Shown here in pieces: positions 1 through 6,389 of a stretch of 7,926 nucleotides of DNA. Below the pieces are notes generated by a model. It was given only the letters and a program-made list of their open reading frames with translations. It was not told the origin of the DNA and searched no databases. The stretch lies in NCBI GenBank assembly GCA_015485235.1, contig WFTX01000155.1, forward strand, positions 1 to 7,926, written 5' to 3'. Within the stretch, counting starts at the first letter, position 1, and every line of letters begins with the position of its first letter. Source of the DNA: Nitrospirota bacterium (lineage in GTDB: Bacteria; Nitrospirota; Thermodesulfovibrionia; Thermodesulfovibrionales; JdFR-85). Position numbers and translations under genes: made by a program.

Positions 1-87
1 GTCTATGAAGACAAAGGCAGCATCATCTTCAGGATTGGAGAGGCCGGGGATGGCATGATACGCAAATATGATAACCCGCGCCGATAG
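1..87 (+). CDS. 3' end of an unidentified protein (partial)
   Basis: Frame 1 is open from the window edge to a TAG at 85-87 and encodes 28 residues, beginning VYEDKGSIIFRIG and ending KYDNPRR. The gene starts outside the window. The tail is charged and hydrophilic, with a beta-strand-like stretch (SIIFRI) and a basic C-terminus. I do not recognise the family. It ends 20 bp before the stop codon of the convergent minus-strand gene, normal spacing for tail-to-tail genes, and no terminator hairpin is visible between them. The other plus-strand frames and the minus strand offer nothing better here, but 28 codons is little evidence. Confidence 0.5.
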   Translation, partial: VYEDKGSIIFRIGEAGDGMIRKYDNPRR

Positions 88-107
88 TGATATACGCCGG
101 TCCTGTC

Positions 108-1247
108 TCAGCCTGCTTTAAACAGATATCCCGGAATTCTTGGCAATAGCCATTTAAGAAAGTCCTTATAGCTGAGTTTACAACAGGGGACATCAAGATA
201 CTTATCAAGGACCTCCTCGTTGCTTGTAAAGATTTTCAGAAAAACTCCCGGCCAGTAATGCATGAGTTTTGCCAGCTTTAGGGAGTATCTCAAGTTGTGG
301 CCGAACTCCTTCTCGCATTCCCTCTCATAAAGTTTCAGGCTATTGATGTCTTTATCGTTATTGATGATGTCAGATATGATGCCGGCTGCTATCTGTCCTG
401 ATCTTATGGCGTAAGCGATTCCTTCGCCGTAAAAGGAATCCACAAAACCGGCTGAATCTCCTGTCAAGACAATTCTGTGCTTTACCAGGGTTCTTCTGAT
501 GCCTCCGGCAGGAATGACATGGCCCCTCATCTTGTATTTTCCGGTAAAACCGTTTGCTGACAAGAAGTCTTTCATCATTTTGTTGGGATTATCCAGATAC
601 TTGGCAAAACCGCCGATGCCAACATTGAAACAGCCCCGTTTTGGAAAGATCCATCCGTATCCCATGCCGGCAACACCGAAATGTATGTCGATTGCATTTT
701 GAATAAAAGCGTTTATCTCTTCATCGGTGGCCTCAATCTCTGTAACTATGCATATCCCGTATTCATTCTTCCGGTCTCTTCTTCTTACAAGGTACTTGAA
801 TCTGCCCTGTGCCCCTTCTGCTATGATGATAAACTTTCCCTTGTAGGTATTTTTATTTGTATGCACTTCAACGTGTGTCATGTCCTGCCTTAAATCCATT
901 ACATTCTCTCCGAACCTTGCTTCTGGTCCGGTTTCCAGGGCCTTCTCCAGAAGGAAACTGTCCAGAATACTTCTTGTCACAATGGTTGCGATTCTGTAGC
1001 TTTTGTGTCTTTCCAGTACCTGCCCTTTGAAATGTACACGGGCGCCGTAAATCTCTTTTTCTATTATGTGTTGAGGAATATCGAAATCGAGGTATGAAAT
1101 GGCATGTTCTGAAAAGGCGCCTCCACATGGTTTGTATCTGGGGAATTTTGCCCTCTCGATAATGAGAACCTTAAGTCCCTGCCTGCCTGCTTCTCTGGCA
1201 GCAGCAGATCCAGCCGGGCCGGCACCGATGACAATCAGATCGTACAT
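108..1247 (-). CDS. Geranylgeranyl reductase family FAD-dependent oxidoreductase
   Basis: A 379-residue flavoprotein, the usual length for the geranylgeranyl reductase (GG-red) family, whose members reduce isoprenoid double bonds in lipids, quinones or pigments. Seen: an N-terminal Rossmann FAD site GAGPAG at residues 8-13 with acidic E31 ending the second strand; the family segment PRYKPCGGAF (36-45) after it; IIAEGAQG (141-148) where relatives commonly have a D at the E position; YGWIFPK (197-203); and the second FAD motif GDSAGFVDSFYGEGI (263-277). There is no signal peptide, so it is probably cytoplasmic or membrane-associated. The ATG at 1247 follows AGGTGG at a few bases' spacing. The substrate cannot be read from sequence; menaquinone or lipid side-chain saturation is one inference. 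The gene is monocistronic here, convergent with the gene at 1-87, and a dispersed repeat lies just upstream. Confidence 0.85.
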   Translation of the reverse strand: MYDLIVIGAGPAGSAAAREAGRQGLKVLIIERAKFPRYKPCGGAFSEHAISYLDFDIPQHIIEKEIYGARVHFKGQVLERHKSYRIATIVTRSILDSFLLEKALETGPEARFGENVMDLRQDMTHVEVHTNKNTYKGKFIIIAEGAQGRFKYLVRRRDRKNEYGICIVTEIEATDEEINAFIQNAIDIHFGVAGMGYGWIFPKRGCFNVGIGGFAKYLDNPNKMMKDFLSANGFTGKYKMRGHVIPAGGIRRTLVKHRIVLTGDSAGFVDSFYGEGIAYAIRSGQIAAGIISDIINNDKDINSLKLYERECEKEFGHNLRYSLKLAKLMHYWPGVFLKIFTSNEEVLDKYLDVPCCKLSYKDFLKWLLPRIPGYLFKAG

Positions 1248-1290
1248 TCTCCACCTGTCTTTATGTCTGAGTTGCTCTGCATTAAGGATA

Positions 1291-1317
1291 ATTATAAAAG
1301 AAACGCCTCCCTGTCAG
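1291..1317 (-). promoter_or_regulatory. Candidate promoter for the GG-reductase-family gene
   Basis: On the minus strand a perfect TATAAT (1291-1296) lies about 45 bp upstream of the ATG at 1247. A CTGACA (1312-1317) sits upstream of it with a 15-bp spacer, which is shorter than ideal. The -35-like box lies inside the tail of the dispersed element copy A and the -10 box just outside it. The element may therefore supply half of this promoter. The short spacer keeps confidence low. Confidence 0.35.
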
Positions 1318-1478
1318 GTTAATATGCTCAGCGAGTGCATAAATCAGCCTTCGGCAGATCTTAGCGGGCGGATGCGATAAGATGAGAAACTTCCTTATCC
1401 GGTACGGACTCGTATCGAGCATATCGAAGATACCCTGCGGTCGTGCCTGCCCGTATCGTGGCCGCAGGGTTCCTCATT
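1301..1478 (-). repeat. Dispersed element copy A (palindromic head, minus orientation)
   Basis: Read on the minus strand, this noncoding block starts with a head (1478 down to 1423) that matches 6448-6502 at about 50 of 56 positions by hand alignment. The head holds a perfect 9-bp inverted repeat: ACCCTGCGG at 1462-1470 and 1432-1440 in opposite sense, enclosing 21 bp. The tail (about 1345 down to 1301) resembles 6520-6567, sharing CTCGCTG, GCAT and an AGGCG end. The middle is roughly 60-75 bp longer than in copy B. No transposase or clear terminal inverted repeats are present. I could not find a convincing target duplication around this copy. It lies upstream of, and in the same orientation as, the gene ending at 108. 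Outer borders are approximate. Confidence 0.7.
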
Positions 1479-1610
1479 CAGGTAAAGTGGTAATATGGAT
1501 CTGAATACTGACACTCACAAGGAAGAGATGAAGGGTCTCTATTTAGGTGCTGTTGGAGGAGCAATACCTTAGGGTTCATGTTAAAAAATCTCAATTTCCT
1601 TGAGAGGGTA

Positions 1611-1646
1611 TTGACAGTTTTGTTAAAGTAGTGTATTCTTTATAAT
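1611..1646 (+). promoter_or_regulatory. Promoter of the LysM protein gene
   Basis: A perfect TTGACA at 1611-1616 is followed after 17 bp by TATTCT (1634-1639, 4 of 6 consensus). A perfect TATAAT at 1641-1646 is also present and could pair with TTGTTA (1620-1625) at 15 bp. Either arrangement starts transcription about 35-45 bp before the ATG at 1684, which has a strong AAGGAG Shine-Dalgarno sequence at 1671-1676 with 7-bp spacing. This is sigma70-type by sequence. The rest of the upstream gap (about 1479-1610) shows no convincing gene. Confidence 0.65.
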
Positions 1647-1683
1647 ATCGTAACTCCTGATAAATTAAGAAAGGAGAGAGGAG

Positions 1684-2646
1684 ATGAAGGGACTGAAAGG
1701 ATTCATGGCAGGGGTTTTTATCATCGGCCTGATGGCCTCTCCGCTTCTGGCGGGTGAGGGGGGGTATGAAGACTACACGATAAAGAAGGGCGATACACTC
1801 TGGGATATAACCGGGGAGAGGCTTTCCGACTCCTTTCTCTGGCCGAAGGTATGGAAGGAAAACCCCGGAATAAAGAATCCTGACCTCATCTATCCGGGCC
1901 AGAAGATCAGGATACCCCTTTACCTGATGCAGAAGCAGGTTGAGCTTCCTCCGCCTGCGGCCGGCACGACTGAGCCCGGCCCTTCCTATGAAAAGATAGA
2001 GATAAGCCCGAGACAGCCCTTTGTGGTCAAGGCCGACCTCATGGCTGCAAGCGGATTCATAAGCAGAGAGATTCCCTCGGTCGGGAAGGTGGCAGCAACC
2101 CCGACGGGCAGGACGATCATCGGGAGGGATGATATCGTCTATCTCTCGATTAATGACGGGGGTGTCCCTGCTGAAGGAAGCCGTTTCTATACCCTCAGGT
2201 CTTATGGAGAGGTCAAGCACCCGAAGACCGGTGAGACCCTGGGCAACCTGGTGGAGATTACCGGGGTGGTCAAGGTGCTTGGGAAGGAGGCGGGGTATCT
2301 GAAGGCCACTGTGGAGAAGTCCTTTACTGATATAGAAGTGGGTGAAAACATAGACAGATACTACCCGATTGAGTCCTTTCCCCTCCTCAAGGGGAAGGCC
2401 CTTGATGTGCACGGGACCATCGTGGAGGCCCGCCATCTGAGGCTCCTTAACGGGATGTACGACCTGGTCTACATAGACAGAGGCACCCTTGACGGGGTAA
2501 AGCCCGGCAGGTCATTCACGATTCTTTCCGGAGAGTCTCCCCACAGGCCTATAGGCAGGGCCCATGTGATTTCTGCCGGAAAGACCACCGCCGTTGCAAT
2601 GGTAACAACAAGCGAGATAGAGATAAACAGGGGGGATTACTTCTGA
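1684..2646 (+). CDS. Exported LysM peptidoglycan-binding protein with duplicated C-terminal domain
   Basis: A 320-residue protein. An N-terminal signal peptide (basic MKGLKG, hydrophobic core 7-22, probable cleavage after LLA at about 23) sends it to the periplasm or envelope. One LysM domain spans about residues 29-79: YTIKKGDTLWDIT opens it, NPGIKNPDLIYPGQKIRIP closes it. LysM binds N-acetylglucosamine-containing glycans, usually peptidoglycan. A proline-rich linker (about 88-103) follows. The remaining two-thirds looks like two related beta-rich units (about 133-222 and 243-320), each with a G-x-V-x-A or G-T-I-V-E-A strand, then D-x-V-Y, a G-x-x-F-T segment and a late G-x-V/H-V strand. Its function is unknown to me; no hydrolase motif is visible. 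The ATG is set by AAGGAG 7 bp upstream. It converges on the next gene with a 13-bp gap and no obvious terminator. Confidence 0.85.
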   Translation: MKGLKGFMAGVFIIGLMASPLLAGEGGYEDYTIKKGDTLWDITGERLSDSFLWPKVWKENPGIKNPDLIYPGQKIRIPLYLMQKQVELPPPAAGTTEPGPSYEKIEISPRQPFVVKADLMAASGFISREIPSVGKVAATPTGRTIIGRDDIVYLSINDGGVPAEGSRFYTLRSYGEVKHPKTGETLGNLVEITGVVKVLGKEAGYLKATVEKSFTDIEVGENIDRYYPIESFPLLKGKALDVHGTIVEARHLRLLNGMYDLVYIDRGTLDGVKPGRSFTILSGESPHRPIGRAHVISAGKTTAVAMVTTSEIEINRGDYF

Positions 2647-2659
2647 GTGCTCCGGCCTC

Positions 2660-3304
2660 TCAGAGTTCGTGGATGAAGAAGTTCTCTCTCTTTTCCTGAC
2701 CGATCGTTGAGGTCGGGCCATGGCCCGGCAGGACCTTTGTCTCACCAGGGAGTTCCATAAGCCTCCTGAATGATGCCTTGAGTTTGTTTATGTCCCCGCC
2801 GTGGAAGTCCGTCCTGCCCACCGAGCCTGCAAAAAGGGTGTCTCCGGTAATGACAACTCCGTGGCCGTAAAGACAGATGCCACCCGGACTGTGCCCGGGA
2901 GTATGCATCACACTGAACCGGAGCCCCCCTGCCTTTATTTCGTCACCTTCACCAACAAGAATATCCGGTGGGGGAAGTGGATCAATCTCATATCCCCAGA
3001 AGGCGGCCATATCACTGGCAGCCTCGTAGATTTCCGACTCATCCCTGTGGATGATAATGGTTGCTCCAGTCTCCTCCCTGAGTTCAGGGACGGCTCCAAC
3101 ATGATCAAAATGGGCATGGGTACAGACAATATGGCGGAGGACCGCCCCCACTTCCCTTATCATGTCGAGTATCCTGTCCGGCTCATCGCCGGGGTCGATG
3201 ATTATGGCGTCACCTGTGGTGGGATCAGCGATAAGGAAGGTGTTTACCTCGAGGGGGCCCACAGTGAGGCTGCTGATTTTCGGGTTTGCCGGTTTTTCCG
3301 TCAT
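2660..3304 (-). CDS. Metallo-beta-lactamase-fold hydrolase, glyoxalase II-like
   Basis: A 214-residue single-domain protein with all five metal motifs of the MBL superfamily: HAHFDH at residues 63-68 (H63, H65, D67, H68), H138 in TPGHSPGG, D155 in GDTLF, and H195 in LPGHGP. The segment GRTDFHGG (164-170) and the short length fit the GloB-like, YcbL-type subgroup rather than full-length glyoxalase II, whose C-terminal helical substrate domain is missing here. The likely role is hydrolysis of thioesters such as acyl-glutathione or related thiol adducts; the true substrate cannot be read from sequence. It is cytoplasmic, with no signal peptide. The ATG has only a weak AGGA about 8 bp upstream. 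The gene lies downstream of atpE on the same strand but beyond a strong terminator, so it probably has its own promoter, which I could not identify. Confidence 0.88.
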   Translation of the reverse strand: MTEKPANPKISSLTVGPLEVNTFLIADPTTGDAIIIDPGDEPDRILDMIREVGAVLRHIVCTHAHFDHVGAVPELREETGATIIIHRDESEIYEAASDMAAFWGYEIDPLPPPDILVGEGDEIKAGGLRFSVMHTPGHSPGGICLYGHGVVITGDTLFAGSVGRTDFHGGDINKLKASFRRLMELPGETKVLPGHGPTSTIGQEKRENFFIHEL

Positions 3305-3341
3305 GGGATATGTCCTGTCGTTACGATTCTGTGAAAATGAA

Positions 3342-3369
3342 CCCCGGAGGCATCAGAGGGCCTCCGGGG
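3342..3369 (-). terminator. Hairpin terminator after atpE
   Basis: A perfect 10-bp GC-rich stem (CCCCGGAGGC at 3342-3351, GCCTCCGGGG at 3360-3369) with an 8-base loop starts 8 bp past the atpE stop codon. On the minus strand it is followed by TTCATTTT, a modest T-rich tract. On the plus strand it is followed after 4 bases by six T residues, so it could also stop plus-strand readthrough. It separates the atpB-atpE transcript from the hydrolase gene. Confidence 0.8.
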
Positions 3370-3377
3370 AGTGTTTT

Positions 3378-3725
3378 TTAGAGTTTGAAGGGATTCACGA
3401 AGAATACAATCAGCACCACAACGAGTGCATAGATACAGAGAGACTCGATCATTGCAAGACCGATGATGAGGGTTGTGGTGATCTTACCGGATGCGCCGGG
3501 ATTCCTTGCAACGCCCTCACAGGCCCTGCTGAGACCAAGACCCTGGCCGATGCCTGTCCCGAAGGCTGCAAGACCTATTGCAAGTCCGGAACCCAGAACT
3601 GCCATCGCATAGTAGCTGATTGCGCTGGTTGATCCACCGGTAGCCTCTTCAGCAGCGAAGACGACAGGGGCGATCAGGAACAGGCCGGCAAGTGTGAGAA
3701 GAAATACAGCAGTGTGTTTCTTCAT
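3378..3725 (-). CDS. atpE: ATP synthase F0 subunit c
   Basis: A 115-residue proteolipid that forms the rotating c-ring of F-type ATP synthase in the inner membrane. The conserved hairpin runs from about residue 36 to 113: helix 1 with GLAAFGTGIGQGLG (51-64), the polar loop ARNP (73-76), and helix 2 with ion-binding E94 in AMIESLCIY, ending in the family-typical VNPF. The first 24 residues are an extra hydrophobic, signal-peptide-like extension (basic MKKH, hydrophobic core, VVFAA), making the protein longer than the usual 75-90 residues; such leaders occur in some bacterial c subunits. Q61, E94, S95 and Y99 line up with ion-site positions. Translation starts at an ATG 8 bp after AAAGGAGG. The gene is 32 bp downstream of atpB in the same operon and is closed by the terminator. 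Confidence 0.96.
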   Translation of the reverse strand: MKKHTAVFLLTLAGLFLIAPVVFAAEEATGGSTSAISYYAMAVLGSGLAIGLAAFGTGIGQGLGLSRACEGVARNPGASGKITTTLIIGLAMIESLCIYALVVVLIVFFVNPFKL

Positions 3726-3757
3726 CTGGCTATCCTCCTTTCCATAAGGAATCTGGA

Positions 3758-4432
3758 TTAATGTGCCTCTTCAACGGCACCAGCTAAATACATCGCGCTC
3801 AGCAGAACAAAGACAAAGGCCTGGACAAGCCCGACCAGTACACCGAGGCCGAGGATCACCACCGGAACAACGGCTGGGGCCAGAATGCCCAGGACTATGA
3901 GCAATATATGCTTTGCCACCATGTTCCCGAAGAGCCGGACCGAGAGCGTGAGCGGCCGGACAAGGTGGCCGATGAGTTCAATGAAAAACATCATGATCAT
4001 GAGGGGAAGTGCAAAGACCGACCTGATCGGACCCAGAAAGTGGTTGATGTATTTCACACCATGGACCCTCAAACCATAGTAATGGGTTGCGAAAAAGACG
4101 GGTATCGCACAGGCGGCGGTGGTGTTGATGTTTGCCGTAGGGGAGTCAAACCCGGGTATTAGCCCCATGTAGTTACAGATGAGGATATAGAGGCCGAGCG
4201 TACCGATAAGTGGGAAGTGCGCCCTTGCCCAGTGGTGTCCTATAGTCTCTTCGCAGAGGTTGTAAAGGGCCTCGACGACCGTCTCGAAGAAGTTCTGGAC
4301 CCCCCGCGGGACGAGATTGAGGGATCTCCTGACTATCAGTGCAAAGACTACAAGGATGATCATCGCAAGCCATGAATATGTTACATAAGAAGGGACTCCG
4401 GGGATATTTATAAGGTATCCGCCTGCTTCCAC
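3758..4432 (-). CDS. atpB: ATP synthase F0 subunit a
   Basis: A 224-residue polytopic membrane protein, the stator half of the proton or sodium channel of F-type ATP synthase. About five to six hydrophobic segments are visible (roughly 20-35, 73-92, 104-117, 138-157, 165-185, 188-218). The essential arginine is R166 in TLSVRLFGNM, preceded by IELIGHLVRP (151-160). The second conserved motif is LVQAFVFVLLSAMYL (202-216), and the tail EEAH is typical. H175 stands where E. coli has E219, a common variant. It is shorter than the E. coli protein (271), as in many bacteria. The start is GTG, chosen for the excellent AAAGGAGG 5 bp upstream; the nearby ATG is out of frame. No atpI, atpF, atpH or F1 genes adjoin, so b, delta and the F1 sector must be encoded elsewhere. 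Confidence 0.95.
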   Translation of the reverse strand: MEAGGYLINIPGVPSYVTYSWLAMIILVVFALIVRRSLNLVPRGVQNFFETVVEALYNLCEETIGHHWARAHFPLIGTLGLYILICNYMGLIPGFDSPTANINTTAACAIPVFFATHYYGLRVHGVKYINHFLGPIRSVFALPLMIMMFFIELIGHLVRPLTLSVRLFGNMVAKHILLIVLGILAPAVVPVVILGLGVLVGLVQAFVFVLLSAMYLAGAVEEAH

Positions 4433-4437
4433 ATGGG

Positions 4438-4445
4438 CCTCCTTT
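4438..4445 (-). promoter_or_regulatory. Shine-Dalgarno site fixing the GTG start of atpB
   Basis: AAAGGAGG on the minus strand lies 5 bp before the GTG at 4430-4432. An ATG overlapping this region (4432-4434) is in a different frame. GTG is therefore the supported start codon. Confidence 0.75.
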
Positions 4446-4479
4446 CTTTACGACTAAAGGTCTGGTTCAAAACTCTGTT

Positions 4480-4508
4480 ATGATACTAATCCGAAAAGGA
4501 ATTGTCAA
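4480..4508 (-). promoter_or_regulatory. Promoter of atpB-atpE
   Basis: Minus-strand TTGACA (4503-4508) and TATCAT (4480-4485) are separated by exactly 17 bp. This matches sigma70 -35 perfectly and -10 at 5 of 6 positions. Transcription would begin near 4473, giving a leader of about 40 bases that ends in the strong ribosome binding site. It is the only good promoter upstream of atpB in this gap. Confidence 0.75.
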
Positions 4509-4611
4509 GGAGATGGGGTTTTATTTTTTTTATCAAGGTATAAGTTTATGTCTACTGTAAATGTTGTATTAACAGGAACTGCAGAGGGCACAAGGAAAAG
4601 GAGAAGTAATT

Positions 4612-4715
4612 CTTTGCTTCGCGTCCTTCGAGTTCTTTGTGGTGTGAAGTTTCATCCAGTGCCATTTAAGTAAGGCACAGAAAACCACTAAGTGCACGAA
4701 GAACACAGAGAAAAA
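4612..4715. repeat. Imperfect long inverted repeat in the atpB-purF gap
   Basis: The left arm (4612-4643) and right arm (4684-4715) are imperfect reverse complements over about 32 bp, matching best around ACCAC, CGAAG and GAAGAAC-like stretches. The 40-bp centre contains a nested 5-bp stem, GTGCC/GGCAC (4659-4663 and 4674-4678), so the whole could fold into one long hairpin. Short CGAAG- and CACAGAG-like tandem motifs resemble interspersed repeats seen between genes in many environmental bacterial genomes. A 60-codon minus-strand frame crosses it (4569-4751) but looks like repeat sequence, not a gene. The rest of this gap holds the atpB promoter and an A/T-rich tract at about 4517-4545. Confidence 0.6.
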
Positions 4716-4760
4716 AAGATAAAACCCTCGCCTCTCGGAAAGGATATGCAACTGGAAGGT

Positions 4761-6185
4761 CTAAGCAAGGAACAGGTCGAGCTGCTGGAGGTGTTCGCCG
4801 GGGAAGCTGATGGGATATTCATTGGTGAAACAGGCATAGCAGTAATCATCGGGGTTGGGGACGCAGGCCCTTATCCCCTCAATCGAGAGGTAGGAGAGGG
4901 ATTCGGCAGTGATATACTTCCGGATCTCCTCGACCATGTGGGATGATGCTATGAGTTCCTTTCTCGTTGGGGTATCTATTCCGTAAAAGCAGGGACCGAT
5001 CGTTCTCGGTGAACTGATCCTCATGTGGATCTCCCGCGCCCCGCCCAGTTCCCTGAGCATCTTGACGATCTTCTTGCTCGTGGTCCCCCGGACTATTGAG
5101 TCATCCACAACGACCACCCTCCTGTTCCGGAGTATCTCCCTTACGGGGTTGAGTTTTATCTTCACACCGAAGTGACGGATGCTCTGCTTCGGCTCTATGA
5201 AAGTCCTGCCTACATAGTGGTTTCTGATGAGGCCCAGGTCAAAGGGGATTCCCGATTCCTCGGCATATCCAAGGGCAGCCGGCATCCCGCTGTCAGGGAC
5301 GGGGATCACAAGATCCGCCTCTACAGGGGCCTCCCTGGCAAGCTGTCTCCCAAGGTCCTTTCTTACGGCATTTACATTGATACCACCGAAGATATAACTG
5401 TCGGGCCTAGCGAAGTAGATGAACTCGAAGATGCAGAAGGCCCTCTTTCTGGAGTTGAGGGCCGGGATGGAGCTGAGTCCCTCCTCGTTTATCACGACCA
5501 TCTCACCGGGCTCAATATCCCTGATATACTCCGCCCCTATCAGGTCGAAGGCACAGGTCTCCGAGGCGATCACAAAGGCTCCGTCAAACCTGCCGAGGGA
5601 GAGGGGGCGGACGCCCCAGGGATCTCTCACAGCGATGAGTTCCTTTTCCCTCAGGACAAGAAGGCTGTATGCACCTGCGACTTCCTGGAGGGCCTGTATC
5701 AGCCTTTCCTTGAAGGAATCCCCTTTCTTATGAGCCGTCAGGTGGATAATCACCTCGCTGTCGGCATTGGACTGAAAGATTGCACCCTCGTTCTCAAGTT
5801 TTTCCCTGAGTTCTCCAGCGTTTACGAGGTTCCCGTTATGGGCTATTGCAACGCTCCCCATGGCGAACCTTGCAAGGAGGGGCTGGACGTTTTTCAGGGA
5901 ACTCCCGCCTGCAGTGGAGTAGCGGTTGTGGCCTATCGAGAGGTATCCCGGGAGCCTTTTGAGCCTCTTGTCAGTAAATATCTCGGCCACAAGGCCCATT
6001 GATTTTTCAAGGTAGAGGGTTTTGCCGTCTGATGAGCAGATACCGCCGCCTTCCTGTCCACGGTGCTGTAAGGCATGAAGGCCGAGATAGGTGAGGTTCG
6101 GGGCCTCCGGGTGTCCATAGACACCGCAGATCCCGCACTCTTCATGAATGTCGAAGAATGCCTCTCCGGCGGCAGGGGACTTCAA
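4761..6185 (-). CDS. purF: Amidophosphoribosyltransferase (iron-sulfur type)
   Basis: A 474-residue cytoplasmic enzyme of the first committed purine step: PRPP plus glutamine gives 5-phosphoribosylamine, glutamate and pyrophosphate. The N-terminal glutamine amidotransferase domain (about 17-235) starts at catalytic C17 in EECGICGVYG, so a 16-residue propeptide must be removed. Other glutaminase motifs are GHNRYSTAG (85-93) and AHNGNLVN (115-122). The C-terminal phosphoribosyltransferase domain carries the PRPP loop VVVVDDSIVRGTTS (357-370). C251, C399, C449 and C452 (CYAC) match the four ligands of the 4Fe-4S cluster of the Bacillus subtilis class, which makes the enzyme oxygen-sensitive. The start is TTG, the only usual start codon between the upstream in-frame stop (6204-6206) and C17; its Shine-Dalgarno sequence is poor. 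No other pur gene adjoins. Confidence 0.95.
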   Translation of the reverse strand: MKSPAAGEAFFDIHEECGICGVYGHPEAPNLTYLGLHALQHRGQEGGGICSSDGKTLYLEKSMGLVAEIFTDKRLKRLPGYLSIGHNRYSTAGGSSLKNVQPLLARFAMGSVAIAHNGNLVNAGELREKLENEGAIFQSNADSEVIIHLTAHKKGDSFKERLIQALQEVAGAYSLLVLREKELIAVRDPWGVRPLSLGRFDGAFVIASETCAFDLIGAEYIRDIEPGEMVVINEEGLSSIPALNSRKRAFCIFEFIYFARPDSYIFGGINVNAVRKDLGRQLAREAPVEADLVIPVPDSGMPAALGYAEESGIPFDLGLIRNHYVGRTFIEPKQSIRHFGVKIKLNPVREILRNRRVVVVDDSIVRGTTSKKIVKMLRELGGAREIHMRISSPRTIGPCFYGIDTPTRKELIASSHMVEEIRKYITAESLSYLSIEGIRACVPNPDDYCYACFTNEYPISFPGEHLQQLDLFLA

Positions 6186-6272
6186 CGACAGACCCCGGAA
6201 AAGTTATGTTCTGAAGGCATCTGGTCCCTGATCCTGAACAGTAGAATATTAACCAAACAGCTGATGTATCTG

Positions 6273-6302
6273 ATTTTATCATTTTGGTTGCTGAAACGGC
6301 AA
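6273..6302 (-). promoter_or_regulatory. Candidate promoter of purF
   Basis: On the minus strand TTGCCG (6297-6302) and TAAAAT (6273-6278) are 18 bp apart, upstream of a leader of about 80 bases to the TTG start. A 7-bp inverted repeat AACCAAA/TTTGGTT (6251-6257 and 6283-6289) straddles the -10 box and could be an operator, but nothing identifies a regulator. Confidence 0.35.
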
Positions 6303-6389
6303 AGATTTTCATTAAACCCTTCCGGTCAGTAGTGTCCGGTAATATGATCGGACCTCATCTGAATCCCTCTCCGGGTATATGAATCCGGG

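Noticed and set aside
1361..1475. Small minus-strand frame from the ATG in the head of copy A (about 38 codons)
   Set aside because: It starts inside the repeat, lacks a good ribosome site, and its relative in copy B diverges in frame after the head. It is likely noncoding.
1423..1478. Integron attC site or classical MITE identity for the palindromic element
   Set aside because: No convincing RYYYAAC/GTTRRRY pair frames the palindrome, and the element ends are not inverted repeats of each other. I left the family unnamed.
1529..1573. Tiny open frame beginning ATGAAGGG, resembling the start of the LysM gene
   Set aside because: It has only about 14 codons, and the likeness to the ATG context at 1684 is limited to about 11 bases. 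There is no independent support for a peptide.
1591..2436. 281-codon minus-strand open frame opposite the LysM gene
   Set aside because: The opposite strand has a recognisable signal peptide, LysM domain, ribosome site and promoter. The antisense product has no recognisable motif.
2801..3334. 177-codon plus-strand open frame opposite the hydrolase gene
   Set aside because: The hydrolase has all metal-binding motifs. The antisense frame has none and runs past the real gene's start without its own ribosome site.
4509..4545. T-rich tract on the plus strand as a rho-independent terminator
   Set aside because: No stable GC-rich stem precedes it, and no plus-strand gene ends nearby.
4569..4751. 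60-codon minus-strand open frame in the atpB-purF gap
   Set aside because: It lies across the long inverted repeat, has low-complexity F/V/L-rich composition, and overlaps the repeat arms exactly. It is most likely repeat sequence read as protein.
5172..6002. 276-codon plus-strand open frame opposite purF
   Set aside because: purF motifs and iron-sulfur cysteines are complete on the other strand. This frame is an antisense shadow.
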